From: Panicum virgatum
Lineage: Eukaryota > Streptophyta > Magnoliopsida > Poales > Poaceae
Assembly: GCF_016808335.1 (NCBI RefSeq)
Contig: NC_053153.1
Coordinates: forward strand, 31,503,590 to 31,567,589
Reading direction: 5' to 3'
DNA: 64,000 nt
The stretch's first letter is position 1. The number at the start of each line of letters is the position of its first letter. A program made the translations under genes and the position numbers. The notes under the pieces were generated by a model. The model ran no database searches. It was not told the DNA's origin and saw only the letters and a program-made list of their open reading frames with translations. Shown piece by piece: positions 21,509 through 33,729 of this stretch.

Positions 21509-21526
21509 TGGCGCCGTTGCCGGGGA
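21509..21526 (+). promoter_or_regulatory. ATH-2 primer-binding site, tRNA-Asp
   Basis: TGGCGCCGTTGCCGGGGA is complementary over 18 bases to the 3' end of plant tRNA-Asp as I know it. It lies 8 bp after the LTR. Confidence 0.88.
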
Positions 21527-21948
21527 TCGGCAACACGAACCCTAGGGCGATCTATCTAGTTTTTGGACTAACCCCAATTTTATTATTGCATATATCCTGT
21601 GTTTCTTGTTTGTGTCCATGAATGTAGGTGAAACCCTAGACACAAAGTGATTGAGAAGTTCTCAACGTCCGTACTTTGACAAGTCCAATCTCACTCAAGC
21701 AAGTTGATGGCTACGTGAAGACCCGCTCTTTAGTGGTAGGTGCTAACTTTTGTTAGTGGCCCAGCATCTGCTATCGAGTCCTCACTCCCCAAAGCAAAAG
21801 ATGATAAATAAGGTACACCGCCATATCAATTAATTTTAAAGACTAATGTTTTTGGGAAAAATTGTTTGTTCAAGCAATAGGTATGAAGCATGCCCGCGAA
21901 GAAAATCGTGCGATCGGATCAACATCATCTCCAAAGTGTTACTGTTGT

Positions 21949-22330
21949 AATGAGTTTTTCGTCCAAGATCAGAGAAGTACCATGAGCAAATAATAGATTA
22001 TTTTGAAGCTCCATCAAGTCTACTTTCCAACGCATCAAGAATCATGAATTTTGGAGATCGGTGTGAAGAGTTATGGTAAAATCTTTCAACGCTGCGTGTT
22101 CTGAAATGTCTCGGGACAGAGCGTAGTTCCGGAGTAAAACGACCATAAGTTCTTTATCCGGAGTCTGTTTGGGATCAATGACCACTCGTTGAAAAGGTAA
22201 TTTCATACGGCTTTCCATGGAGTAGAATTTTGGCACATGTTCTGTGCAGGATGATGAAGGAATTCAATGAAGAAGAGGCAGCAACAAACAATGGAGAAAG
22301 TGATGACGATGTCACAAGATGTTTGGAGAA
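21949..22330 (+). repeat. ATH-2 internal module, copy 1
   Basis: The module is marked by CCAACGCATCAAGAATCATG, then GTTCTGAAAT, ACAGAGCGTAG, a CATAAGTT.TTTATCCGGAGT stretch, ACCACTCGTTGAAAAGG and ACATGTTCTGTGCAGG, ending in a GAAGAAGAGGCAGCAA word. It is non-coding. Confidence 0.65.
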
Positions 22331-22632
22331 CCTTGTGCACAAAAGTTGATGATTTGAAGTTGACCAACGCTAGAGGCAACAAGATTAGAGGAACCATGAT
22401 GCCACCCATCTTCTCCATGGGATGCTCAAGAAGCTTCTAGTCGAGTGCAATCAAAGAAAGAGACCGCTCTGATCATCGACACAAAGCACGGGAGCCTCCT
22501 TCGATCCCGACACCTTAGGCAAAGAAAGAACCATGGAGACAGACCATTGGTGCCATGCTACTCGCTGGTGAATCAATGGTGATGACCTCGAAGCCAAGGA
22601 TGCACAACAAGACGCTCCGAAGACCACAAGAT
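22331..22632. other. ATH-2 spacer before sDEL
   Basis: Purine-rich non-coding DNA between module 1 and the sDEL insertion. No gene seen. Confidence 0.5.
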
Positions 22633-25600
22633 TGTAACACCCTAGGTGTTTACACAATCAAATTGCACTCATTGTATGCATCTTGTGCTTAGTTTACTTG
22701 AAAAAGGACCTTTTTGTAATTATAAAAGGTTATATGTGTAATTATGATTTTATGCAAGGTCCTTTCTGCAGTTATATTTGAATTGGGTGTAAAATTATAG
22801 CTTTTGTGGAGGGTGTTTTTGCAAAATGTGGTGTAATCATTACATGGCAGGGAACTTTTCAAATCAGCCCAAGATTGAAATGAAATTTCATTGAAAAAGA
22901 CAAATTCCTTTAAATTCAAATTCCCTTCTATGTTTTCAAATTTAGCTCTCTATCCTTTGATCAAATAAATTTTTGCACAACATCAAAGTTGTAGATCTTG
23001 AAAAACTGAACAACTTTCATGTTGGGCACTTTTGCATTTGAGCCCTGGTTTAAAAGTTATTGCTTGTTTATAGTTTGGCCCCTGGAACTTTTGGAAATTG
23101 CAAAATAGTCCTCATCTTCTTCTCCAGCCTGCTTGCCTGCTCTGCTCCTCTGTGCCGCCGCTGTCCAGCGCCGCCTGCCGCCGTGGGCCGCCCCCGCGCC
23201 ACCTCCTGCTTGCAGAGCTGCCCACGCGTCACGCCGAAGCCCCTCCACCGATCCTTGGCGTCGCGTTGGCCCTCTCCCTTCCGCGCCACGCGCCCAGTGA
23301 GCGCCCGCCGGCCGCCACCTCGACGCCGCCGTGGCCCGGCCAGGATAGAGCCCCAGGACCCCAGCTCACACGCGCAAGAGCACTACAAGAAGCCCCGCAA
23401 GCTTTTCCCCTTGCCCTTTCGTTTGCTCCCCACTCAGACACCCCGGAACGCCGCCGCCGCTCCACCGAACGCAGGCGAGCCTCCAGCCCGTCGTCGAGCC
23501 GCGCCTCCACAGCCGCTCCGCCCAAATCGACCCCACCTCTAGCTTCGCCTCGACCCCGCGCAGCTCCCCAGCCCCTTCTCTCCCACCCTCAACCACTGGA
23601 ACCCCCTCGCCGTCGAGTCCACTCCGCCGCAGACCGCCCTCCTCCGTCGATCCGCCTTCTCCGACCATCTCTCATCGCGCCACGAGCCCCAGAGGGTGCG
23701 GTTCGACCTCCTCTAGCGGTTCCCCAACTTTCCCCATGCCACCGGAGCCGGACTTCGCCGGGAAACGCCGTGCCCCCCTGCTCTGTTCTTGTTTGCCGGC
23801 CAGGGACCCCGTGTTAGAATTTGGAAAAGTCCAGGGGGCTGTCTGTGAAGCTCAAGACTCATGTGAATAGTGCTCTAGGGACTTCTTTGTGATGATTTTC
23901 AGTGAACTTTGAAATTCAATATCAATTCATAGGAAATTCGTAAAATAGCAAATATTGATGTTTTGGAATCCTCTTGAAGATCTCTAGGCAGTAGAACCAT
24001 AATATGTTAGGCTTTAGTTGCAAGTTTTTGCTGAAAAATTTGATTTGTGTTACTAGTGCATATATATTAGTTGTTTTTATCTTTTTCTTATCTACTGTTT
24101 GAAGCCTGATCTTGCAATGAAATTTTTATGGTTATTTACTCATATGTATATAGTGTTGCTATAAAAATTTCGTGCTCAGTTCTCATGTATAGCTATTTAT
24201 TTTATTTAATCCTTGTTTAATATACTTTAATTATGGTAATTAGTTTATTTTCGTAATAAATCATGAAAATATTTCTGCATGTTCCCCTGGAGCAGCTTAG
24301 CTTGTCCAGGAAGTTTGAGCCTCAGTTCATGGCTAGAACAGGAGCTAAAAATGAATCTTGCTAATCTGTTGTTCTGTTTTGTTTATTTTCTCATGTTTAT
24401 TTCTTTGTAGATAAAATCATGAAAAATTCACAGTAGCTAGTTCATTTCTGAGTAGATCTCCTGTTAAATTTTGAGCTTCTTATTTGTTCTAGTTTGACAT
24501 GTATAATTCAAGTTTGTTCTATGTGCTGTCTGAATGACTGATTTGTTCTGATTAAATGGTTAGATGTTATGGCATGATTTTTACAGGGTAGGTTACATTG
24601 TTCATGTTCTGTTTAGCGTAATTTTGGCAGAAATTATTACTGTTTGTACTCTAAGTAGTTGATTTATTAGCAAACTATGTTTTGTTTGTTATAGAAAACC
24701 ACCCCCCGCTTGTTTATGGAGTAGTCAACATCATTTGTGCTGTTGATCATGATGCCTTGTGTAGTTAGGTTTGATAGTTAACTACTCTATAAACGATTGC
24801 CCATGTGTTATGCTTGATTGCCAGTTGTTAGCCTACAACTTTACCATGACAGGAGTATGTTTATAAGTTTGTCACCTTTTGCATTTCATATAGATACGAC
24901 TACGTTGACGGACGGGACGTACGAGTTGATCCCGGAGTCTGACGGAGGTGATCCAGAAGTCCAGGTGAACGCAGCTGAACTAACTGAAGCCCCGAACCAA
25001 AGTTCGAAAGAACCCCAGGCTGTGTTAGCTAGCGACTACCGAGAAGGCAAGCCCCGGACATAACCTATACTTCAAATTAATATCATTTACTGTTATTACT
25101 TGCTTGTGCATTTACAGTTCTTAGGATTTGAATTGAAACCCTAGATGCATGATCCAAGGAACCTATGTACTAAAAACTAGACTTGAGTTCGACTACTTGC
25201 TAAGCTTATAGGACCGGTAAAAGTCGAGTGATTGCCTGTCACTCACGAGCTTTATAGGAATTACTTGTTTACTTTCTGTTATCAATATAAGGACGACGGA
25301 CGGGGTCATGTTCGATATCATGACCTTTGGTGAGACCCCGTCTGTATTGATGAACTTGCTAAGGTCGCGGTGTGTGGTAGCGGTGGTTAAGTTTTTGAAA
25401 GTACTAGCCACATGCCGTAAATATGGTACGCGGCAAGCCTAGTAGCCGATTGGACCGGGGAGTGGATATACCTGACACTCTCTCTTAGGGATAGGTTTTA
25501 TTTTTATGTTGCGCAACACAGCGACTTCAAGGGACAAGGGTGGACCTCGTAGAAGGGTGGACCTTGGAGCCCTGTAGTCGGGGAGAGTGTTCCTATCCAC

Positions 25601-26508
25601 AAGCCGGAAAGAAAGGTCAACGGTTGTTTGGGAACGACCCGACGGTGTTCCAGACGTGTGTGCTAGGTTTATCCTTGCAAGGTTGAATTTCGATTCAGAA
25701 TCGTCCGCCTCTCACGATGATATGAGACTGCTTGATCCCTTTGCCACACAGAGTAATAAGAGCAACAATATTATTTATCAATCTTGTTGTTTGCTTAGTT
25801 TTCTACCATGTTTGGATAGTAGTTGCTTACATAGAATGGTTAAATCAACTAGAATCTTGAAAGCTAAAACTTGAAAGTAAGGACCTACTCTTTATTGCTT
25901 TTCAGCAAAAAGGAAAACCAGAGCCTCACAAACCCTGCATAGTCTAGCTATAGTGGGCTACTTAGACCCGTTGACGGTTAAGTCTTGCTGAGTATTAGAA
26001 TACTCAGTCTTGCTATTGAAAACCTTTTCAGGTATGAGTTTTGAGGAGCAAATCGCTAGCTTGACCTACCCTTGCTCGTTGCCTCCTGGCTGGTCCGTAG
26101 AGTGGGACACGTCTTCGACCGGCAATGACTATGGCGAGTGATACCATGCTTGGGCTAGCCTGGTATCCTTTTGCGACGTGTTGTAGCCGTCGTATTTTAT
26201 CTTCCACTGTCTAAACTCTGAACTTAAGTTATGGCTTGTATAACTGTTTACTAAGGTTGGTCTTGTAATAATACTTTAGAACTGGTTTGTAATAACTTTT
26301 ATGCCTGTGATGTAAAACTTGTGGTTGTAATATCTCTGGACTCGCCTTCGTGCGGGGTATGCTTGTTCGATCTGAGAACTGGTGGTTGTATCGGGACGTT
26401 ACCCAACAGACCAAGGATTGTTCCGTTTGAAGTGCGTTTGAGCCGGTGTTGCCTTTATGGTGATGGCCTGCGCACTTGAGCCGGGATAATTCAGGTGGTT
26501 CTGCCACA
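22633..26508 (+). mobile_element. sDEL: solo LTR of a Del/Tekay-related family, TSD AAGAT
   Basis: It starts TGTAACACCC and ends TTCTGCCACA (3876 bp). It is flanked by AAGAT at 22628-22632 and again at 26509-26513. No internal region is present, so this is a solo LTR. Its start matches the Tekay LTRs, but the body and 3' end differ. It has a GC-rich block at 23120-23820 with Pro/Arg-rich open frames, followed by AT-rich sequence. Two exon-like blocks in the 3' third form a spliced frame (separate entry). Confidence 0.88.
24894..26141 (+). CDS. LTR-embedded spliced frame in sDEL, last two exons (putative)
   Basis: Exon-like block 24894-25046 (153 nt) follows acceptor TTTCATATAG. It encodes TLTDGTYELIPESDGGDPEV then ASDYREG and ends at a GC-type donor, GAGAAG/GCAAG. 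The terminal block 26032-26141 (110 nt) follows acceptor CCTTTTCAG, encodes MSFEEQIASLTYPCS through STGNDYGE and stops at TGA 26139. Entry phase (two leading bases), exit phase (one trailing base) and the GC donor are identical to blocks 3 and 4 of the Tekay LTRs. Upstream exons are presumably in the GC-rich block but I could not fix them. The predicted product is acidic, with no known domain. Confidence 0.45.
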
Positions 26509-26960
26509 AAGATCAAGATCATCGACATCTTCGGATTGATTCGTAAGAAGTCATTGTTATCATCAATATTCTGCTCAACCTCAGAAGCAAATAGCAGCAT
26601 ATTTTTGGATATTCAAAAGCTCCACAAAGTTCCCGTCCCAACAAATCAAGAACCAAGTCAATCGGCGATTCCTACAAGTGGGTATGGCCAAAACATTGAA
26701 GGTTGTGCACTCTGAAAATTTCTGAACAGCACGCAGCGCCAAAAGTGAAACGGGCATAACTCCCTCATTTGGACTCCGTTTAAAGCGAATGACCACTCAT
26801 TGGAAAGATAATTTCATAAAATTTTCAATAGAGCTATATTTTTGTATATGTTCTGTTGAGTATACAGGAGAGATTCCACGAAGAAGAGGCAGGAGCAACG
26901 CGATGAGAACAAGATAGAAAAGATGACGATGACAAAAATGAAGGGGAGCTTGGGCGATGT
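26509..26960 (+). repeat. ATH-2 internal module, copy 2
   Basis: It carries the same order of words as copy 1: a CAAC.AATCAAGAACCAAGTC stretch, ATGGCCAAAACATTGAAGG, CATAACTCCCTCATTTGGA, ACCACTCATTGGAAAG, ATGTTCTGT and GAAGAAGAGGCAGGAGCAA. It is non-coding. Confidence 0.65.
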
Positions 26961-27519
26961 TTTCATCAAGCGTACATGATAAAATTCAGAAGCTTGGAGC
27001 AAAGGAAGAACCCCAATGACATTGGCAAATGAAGGCACAAGCGGTCGACCTTCGACAAACGAGGATGTTGCAAACAAATCACGACGGATTACAAGAGCGC
27101 AACATTCAACACATGGAGACGTGAGAAGCAAATCATAACGGACCACGAGGAGTGCTTCAAGATGACATCTCGCACAAAGCACCATGACTCCAATGAGTAT
27201 GAAAAAGCTCCGAGGCTAGGGTATACATTGAATTCTCAAGCTTCTATTGGTTTTGTTGATAATCGTTAAAAATCTCATGCTCGAACCAATAGTCGGAATG
27301 AAAGTTTAAATTCTATGCCTTGTTCTTTTCATGATGATAGGCTAGAGTTTCTTGAGAAGGTTGATTTCATGCTTAAAGAACCTCTGACTAATAATGAGTT
27401 CCGCGCTATGCAAGAAACACATGCTGGATTTAATTACACCATGACTTGTTGATGAAATTTAATTGAGGATGTGATTATGTTGCATATGTTTACAAATAAT
27501 TGCAAATCTCGATCTTGCT
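26961..27519. other. ATH-2 spacer, non-coding
   Basis: No supported gene. The sequence is A/T-rich with short frames only. Confidence 0.5.
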
Positions 27520-28200
27520 TTGCGCTTGGTCAAGCTCATGACCCTAAAAGAGCACATGTCGGGAGAAGCCCCGAATTTCACTAACCATGCAGGACATGAA
27601 ACTCAAATGATGAGGAGGGAAACTGTGCCCAAAATTTTGAACACCATCATCAACATCTTCAAGTTTCAAGAACGGATGTCGCTAAGCCTCATCAATTTTG
27701 TGCACAAGTCCAGAGATTTACAATGCAAGAAAGTTGAATATTCAGGATCTCCATCAAGTCCTCGGTTCAACGCATCCATGATCGATACAATTGAAGACCC
27801 ACGGGAGGAGCTATGTCTCAAACATCGGAGATGCACGTGCTGAAATCAGCACGGGGCAGATTGCAGTGACGGGAAAAAGGGTCATAACTCCCTCAATTGG
27901 AATGCGTTTTGGGCAAATGAAGACTTGTTGGAAAGAAGATTTTGTGCACCTTGCATTGGATCAATTGTTTGGCGCAATTCCCAATCTGGACAGAGAGGAA
28001 AATCCGTGAAAAGAAAGGTAGCGACAAAGGACAACAAAGAAGGAGGTGACCATGATGTGAGAGACGATTGGGCAAGTTTTCCATTAAGCGTGATTGATCA
28101 TGTCCAACATGGGAAGTGGAATAAGAGCTGCATGGAACACCTTCACCTCTTGCATGAAGGACCATGGCTTCTCATCAAAGAGAAGGTATGTAAGAAAGTC
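27520..28200 (+). repeat. ATH-2 internal module, copy 3
   Basis: It includes AACGCATCCATGATCGATAC, TTGAAGACCCACGGGAGGAG, GCAGATTGCAGTGACGGG, CATAACTCCCTCAATTGGAA, GACTTGTTGGAAAG and TTTTGTGCACC. The order matches the other copies and the divergence is high. Confidence 0.65.
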
Positions 28201-29629
28201 GAGCTCTATGACTCTAAATGAAGCGCTTTGCGGGAGGCAACCCGATCTTTTATTTTATATATATTAATATGACCGTCTACATTGCACTCTTTAATCGGAA
28301 TATCAAGTAACATTGTACCATTGCTCTAATAAAAACCACAACTTCATGTTGTTCATTCTAAATGTTATTGAGGGAGCACTTTGTTATTTGATCTTGGGAA
28401 ACTTGTAGATCTTTTTGTGTGCCTTTTAGTGTTTAGAGTCTTTTTCTTTGTGTCCCTTTTAGAGAGATTTATGAAGCATTGTACCACCCTTTGATTCTAA
28501 ACTTGTGGCTAGTTAACTTAGGCTAACTTTTTGTTTTGTTTTAGACCACCTCTTCATGTCATATTATTTTGTTCACCCACTCCGTGTTGCATTGCATACC
28601 ATGTTGTTCGTCTCACCCTTGCATTGCATTGCATGATGCATTTAAAAAAAAACCTTTTCTAAAAATATTGACTAGCCTCGCTTTTGAGATCCTAAAACCC
28701 TTAGGAAAACCACTCATAGAGCAATCCCAAAACCATAGGGTATGTTTTTTTTATTCAAAAAAAATCTAACTTTTGTTTCTCTCTAGTTTTTTTGAAACCA
28801 CCTTAGATAGAATTTCTATACCCAACACTCTCTCTTCAAAATTTTTGTTTTAAGACCAAAATATAGGAAACCCATAAACCTAAACCTTGTTAGCTCGGTT
28901 GCTTGATCCTTTTTCGATAAATAACATTTTCATTGACAAAAGCCTCACTTCTTATGAAGTGTCGCGAAGGCTTTTTGTCACTCATAGCAATTGTTTTTTA
29001 ATAAACTAGTTGCGGAACAACATCGAAAGGTCCTTTCAACCTTGCTAACACTTGTTTTTGCTAACATTGCATTTGCACTTTGCATCCATTCCATTGTTCA
29101 TGCCCTCATTTTGCTAGCTTGGTCTCAATCTTATTGATGTATGCTTTCCTATCCATGTAATGCTTATCATGACAGCATTTACCTTTTGCAATCTTGTGTA
29201 AACGTGGTGTTTAAACTTATTTCCGGACTTCCATCTTTAAGCTCTTTTGACCAAGATAACAATCCATTTTGTTCTCATGTTGCATTTGGTTGGTTTATAA
29301 GCTTTGCAATGCGCTTTATTTTTTTTCTTGTGCTATGAAGGCATATTGATCTTGGGATAGACATGGTGTTTTGACCTTGGTTAAATAAGTCTTTTTGGCT
29401 ATGGAGAAGTTCGGCAACCTAGTTGTAAACATGGTGTTTAGAACTAGGTGTAAACATTGTCTTTGTTTATATACCTTCCTCTCATTTGCATTTACACTAG
29501 CACACACGTACACTCACTAGGTTTTTATTTTTTTTCGCTAAGCTAGCTATGCCACAAATTGAGATCTTAGGAATGGTAGGTTTGTTGGCGATTGTCTCTA
29601 CTCCCGACTGTCACCTTGGGGGTAGATTG
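28201..29629. other. ATH-2 AT-rich spacer, non-coding
   Basis: Low-complexity T-rich and A-rich runs. No supported gene, no LTR boundary seen. Confidence 0.5.
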
Positions 29630-30180
29630 TGCACTTGAATTGTTTTGCAGGCATGACAAAGCATTCCCATGAATTCGTGATCAAAGAAGAAATCAAATTC
29701 GTCAACATCTCCAACGTTCGAAAGCAAGCCCCGCTGTTTTCATCAAATTTTGCACATGGACAGAGATGTACAAGGAAGAAAAAGTTGATATTCAGAAGCT
29801 CCGGGAAATTTGCGTTCCAACGCATCCAAGATCAATGAATTTGAAGACCCGTACAAGGAGATATGGCAAGAACATTGGACGTTGCGCGTTCTGAAATTCG
29901 TCGAGACAGATTGCAGCGCTGGGATAAAATGGACATAACTCTCTTGTTTGGAATCAATTTTGTGCGAATAAGAACTCGTTGGAAAGGAAAATTCGTGCAC
30001 TTCGCAATGGAGCAATGTTTCAGTACATGTTCTGTTCTGGAAATTGAAAGAAAAAAAATTCATGAAGATGAGGCAGCAATGAGACAACGAGGAATTGAAG
30101 GAGGCGACGACAATGTGAAGCAATGATTGGGACCATGATGACTTAGTACAAGAAGAAGTTGAAGGAAAATTGAGGCAACA
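29630..30180 (+). repeat. ATH-2 internal module, copy 4
   Basis: This is the best-preserved copy: CGTTCCAACGCATCCAAGAT, ATTTGAAGACCCGTACAAGG, ATATGGCAAGAACATTGGAC, GACAGATTGCAGCGCTGGGA, CATAACTCTCTTGTTTGGAA, GAACTCGTTGGAAAGG, ACATGTTCTGTTCTGG and ATGAGGCAGCAA. Confidence 0.7.
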
Positions 30181-32161
30181 AAGGTGAAGACACATTGAAG
30201 ATGATATTCATACACATGAGGGAAGGACTTCAAGAATTGAAAGATGGTCCATCTTTTCCTTCCACGCCTAGCATCATGCTAAGCATGGGGGAGGATTTCG
30301 TGGACAAGGAAGAAAGATCTCATGGAGTAAGACAATCACAGTTGCCACAAGATGCTCATGATTCTTCTTCCATGCTTAGCACAATGCTTAAGTATGGGGG
30401 AGGTCGCGCTACACTTCATTACGAGCATCGAGAAGGACGGTAATTCTTCCTCAACTCTCTCTTTTTCTAAATGCTTGTACATATATGCCTTCAACCATAG
30501 ATGCAAACTTTGTATATATCTCTCAACCTATCACATGGCTTCTAGGAGGACAACCTAGTTTTGTTTTCAATAAGTGTAGGATCACCATCACTTTGTGCTC
30601 ACCACATTGATACATTTTGGCAATGCCTTATGCTTATGGAAAAATGATGGAAGTTGCCGCTTTGTTTTACCTACGCTATGTTGTATATGACTTGACCATT
30701 TGCTCTCAATTAAATGGAATTAAAGTGATTAAATACTGGCTCTTTTATTTGTGGAGGTTAAATGACTAAATTCTAAACCCACATATTCTATGTTGCTCTT
30801 TGATTTAAGTCTACCGATGACCTTACACCTTGTGTTGTTTAATTTGAAAACTTAATTCCTATGCTATCTACATTTGTGAATCTCTTGCAAAGTTCTACCT
30901 ACCAAAGCCTATAGAAACACATTCTTTCATGATGAAATCTTTAGATTGCAAACTTATATTTTGATGAGTTGGATTAAGATTGATTTCTTTGGTACGAGAC
31001 TAAGAAGCTGGTCATTCCGTTTTTTAAGTGTAACCTTCTTTTTGCTAGCCTATTTATCCATGCATTGTGAGTTTCTACTTCGGGAATCTTACAAACCTCG
31101 CTGGATATCCACCCTAAACCAAAAATATCTTTTTGTGATTACCTCCTTGACCACAACCCACTTTGAGTATGGATTATCATTTCGACGGAATCAAAAGAAT
31201 CTAAGGCATCATATAAAGAAAAGTTTTGGGAGACAAGGCTCCCCGAGATTCAAGTGGTTCTACGAAGAAGAAGGTGAATTTGAGATACTTACCCTAGCTA
31301 GTTGGTTCTCCCACTATTCATACTCGAGGACGAGCATTCGTTCAAGCATGGGGGGATGGCTGGGTAAGTATTCTATGTTATCAAAAGTTCTAAGGAGCAA
31401 AAAGAAAGAAAGAAAAAGAGAAAGAAAGAGGAAAATAGAAAATTATAGAAAAAGAAAAAAAAAGAGAAGAATAAAATGCTCCTTAGCTCTTTTTGGCTTC
31501 ATTAATTTTATAAGTTACTTTGAAGAACTATTCCATACTTAAATCTTCCAACCATGTGCAATCCGATAACGAGAACTTCATTTGTGTCTCGGGATCATCC
31601 ATTTGCCACTTGCACATGTCCATCTATCTAAATGTGTGTGTTTCATCTTTCTCCCTCTCCAACATTATTTTCCAATGGCCTTTTTGACTAGTCTCAGTAA
31701 ATCCAATAGATCTCTCTCTTAGTTTGACAATATTTTAAGTATAATGTTTTGCTAGGATTGTTTTTACCTACCAAGCTCCATATAAGCCTTCCACTTTTAT
31801 ATATGAGTAGAATAGGTTGAAAACAATCTAATGTAGGCTTGAGCGACTTGATGAGATGAGTATTTCCATGATCTTTTGCAAGAGAACCTCACTTATGTTT
31901 GATATGCATTATTTTGAAAACTCTTCACGATGAAACAAGGTAAAGGTTTGAAGTTCGCTTAAGTTTAAGAGCATTGTATTTATTTATTATTGTGGCTTGT
32001 CTTTAATTGCTAGTCTATCTTCCATAATGAAAAAGTAGCAGGTCACAACATGAACTTAAATGCTAAATACTTGAGAGAGCAATATGTCATGTTATGTATG
32101 ACTAAGTGCAGAGAGGACATTGAGGGGTAACGCTGATTTCTTTATAAGCAAAGCTCCTGGA
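30181..32161. other. ATH-2 3' internal region with extra polypurine motifs
   Basis: No supported gene. Three PPT-like runs occur before the real one: CTAAGCATGGGGGAGG near 30278-30293, TTAAGTATGGGGGAGG near 30388-30403, and CAAGCATGGGGGGATGG near 31344-31360. The last is preceded by the same ACTCGAGGACGAGCA word found before the real tract. A long A/G-only stretch lies at about 31388-31475. Confidence 0.6.
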
Positions 32162-32199
32162 CTTACTCGAGGACGAGCAAGGTTTAAGCATGGGGGGAA
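32162..32199 (+). promoter_or_regulatory. ATH-2 pre-PPT hairpin and polypurine tract
   Basis: CTTACTCG and CGAGCAAG form an 8-bp stem with one mismatch around AGGA. They are followed by TTTAAGCATGGGGGGAA next to the LTR at 32200. Confidence 0.72.
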
Positions 32200-33659
32200 T
32201 GTTGGCGCTCCTTAAGTACCCACTTTATCCCTTGTTTATCCTTGATAATGGCATGAATTTAATATCAAAATCACTAACCGTCCTAACCCCGGCCTAATTA
32301 TTGGTCATTTTCACACTTGCACATATATTTTGGAGGAACTTCATTTTTGTAGGTTTTTGGCCTATTTTGGAGCATGAAATGACGAGGCCCGTGATCGAGC
32401 GCTAACATGGAGAAAGACGAAGGCCAAAGCCCAAAGAAAGGACCAAAGCCCATGTTGATTCGAAGCCCATTCATGCACATCCATCCTCCAAGAGAGCCCA
32501 AAGGACCAAGCCTACGAAGATGAGATCAAGATACTTCGGAATTAAGCAAAGCAAATGAAGATTTAAGGAAGGATTCCCTATCCTATCCTTTCCTCGAAGA
32601 TATCTCCAAGATAACGACGTCAAAAGGGGTGCAATCGTGAAGGACATAAACTCTAGAAGATGCGAGGAGTCTGCACGCGAAAGGAGGACACGAGACGGCG
32701 AAGGAATGAGCCAGGCCGGCCGGCCTAGGCCCATTGGCCCGGCCGGCCTAGCCCTTTTTTAGGTCGGTTCGACCTCCCCTTCGACCGGTGGCTTCCTCGG
32801 CTTATAAATAGCTCGCACCTTATTCAACTCGAAGCATCCATCCACCCAGAACTTGATGAAAACCTAGGGTCAAGACCGGAGGGAGACGACGGCCGCCGCA
32901 AGTCTTCGAAGTTGTCTTGGAGATGGCTTAGGCCGACCCTAGCCGCCGTGGCCTCCCTGCGTGGTTGTGCCATGGCGGAGTTCAAGAGCTAGTTGGATTC
33001 ATCGATGGTGTGCACATGGCGGTGATGATCCAAACGAATCTATTATGTGAGTAATGATAATCATGTCTTCCGAATCTATTAGCGATCATGTTCTCCTCTT
33101 TCGATTTCGTTCTTCTCTTTGGGTTTGCTTCATCTTAGATCTATTATCGAGATAGATCGCTTAGCGTGATCTTGTAGTCATGGTGGCTAGAGGTTCATGG
33201 CGGAACTACCAAAGGGGGTTCGACTTGCTTCAGGGTATCCCGTTGAAAGGGGTGGCGTCGTGACAGGCTGTTGCCACTTAGTAGGTTGGGTATCGAGGGA
33301 TCGGATTGGAGATTTTGAGTTTAAAGATGCTTTTGATTGAGATGCATGATTTATCCGCGCGTTAGCTTGAACTACAACTAGATGACGATAGGCCTAGTCA
33401 TATCTTTGGTTTTGCTATGATTAAGCCTATATTCATGGATGAGATCAACCTTTACATATCACTCATATCTATTAAAGGTTTACCCTTTATATGCAATCAA
33501 TGCTTCATGTTAGGATAGATCCATTAGATTAGATGGAAAACCTTAGGTAGTTCTTTGTCGATCCACGGATTGATAAACCTTGGGGGAATACTCTAAGGGA
33601 AAAGCTACACGAACCGTGCGCTTGCGGTATACAAATCGGGGCGCTAAGGAGCGCGAACA
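32200..33659 (+). mobile_element. ATH-2 3' LTR
   Basis: TGTTGGCGCTCC to GCGCGAACA, collinear with 20044-21500. The last bases differ from the 5' copy (GCGCGAACA against GTGTCAACA). The TSD AATGT follows at 33660. Confidence 0.92.
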
Positions 33660-33664
33660 AATGT

Positions 33665-33729
33665 CAAGGTACTCATTCGGCCGGAATAAGCCAAAGGAGC
33701 AAAAGGAAAAAAATGTTATCATTGGTGAG
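33665..33729 (+). pseudogene. TAT-3 gag, short middle piece between two insertions
   Basis: These codons continue from 20043 (VKVLIRPE, stop, AKGAKGK, then a run of seven A with a probable 1-nt gain, then VIIGE). They are cut off by ATH-3 at 33730. Confidence 0.7.

Larger units (their letters stand above)
20044..33659 (+). mobile_element. ATH-2: full-length non-coding Athila-like element, TSD AATGT
   Basis: Two LTRs (20044-21500 and 32200-33659) flank about 10.7 kb. Both flanks are AATGT (20039-20043 and 33660-33664), a perfect 5-bp TSD inside TAT-3 gag. By eye the LTRs differ at roughly 33 of about 1457 positions, close to 2.2%. Apart from the nested sDEL I find no gag, protease, RT or integrase, so it must depend on another element's proteins. 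The internal region is made of four diverged copies of one module, separated by AT-rich DNA. Confidence 0.9.

Noticed and set aside
23098..23817. 239-codon Pro/Arg/Ser-rich frame in sDEL
   Set aside because: It overlaps open frames on both strands in GC-rich DNA, and I cannot connect it with confidence to the downstream exon blocks.
30946..31542. 198-codon frame in ATH-2
   Set aside because: AT-rich, ends in a Lys/Arg/Glu run from the A/G tract, no recognisable domain and lies in a non-coding element. Probably chance.
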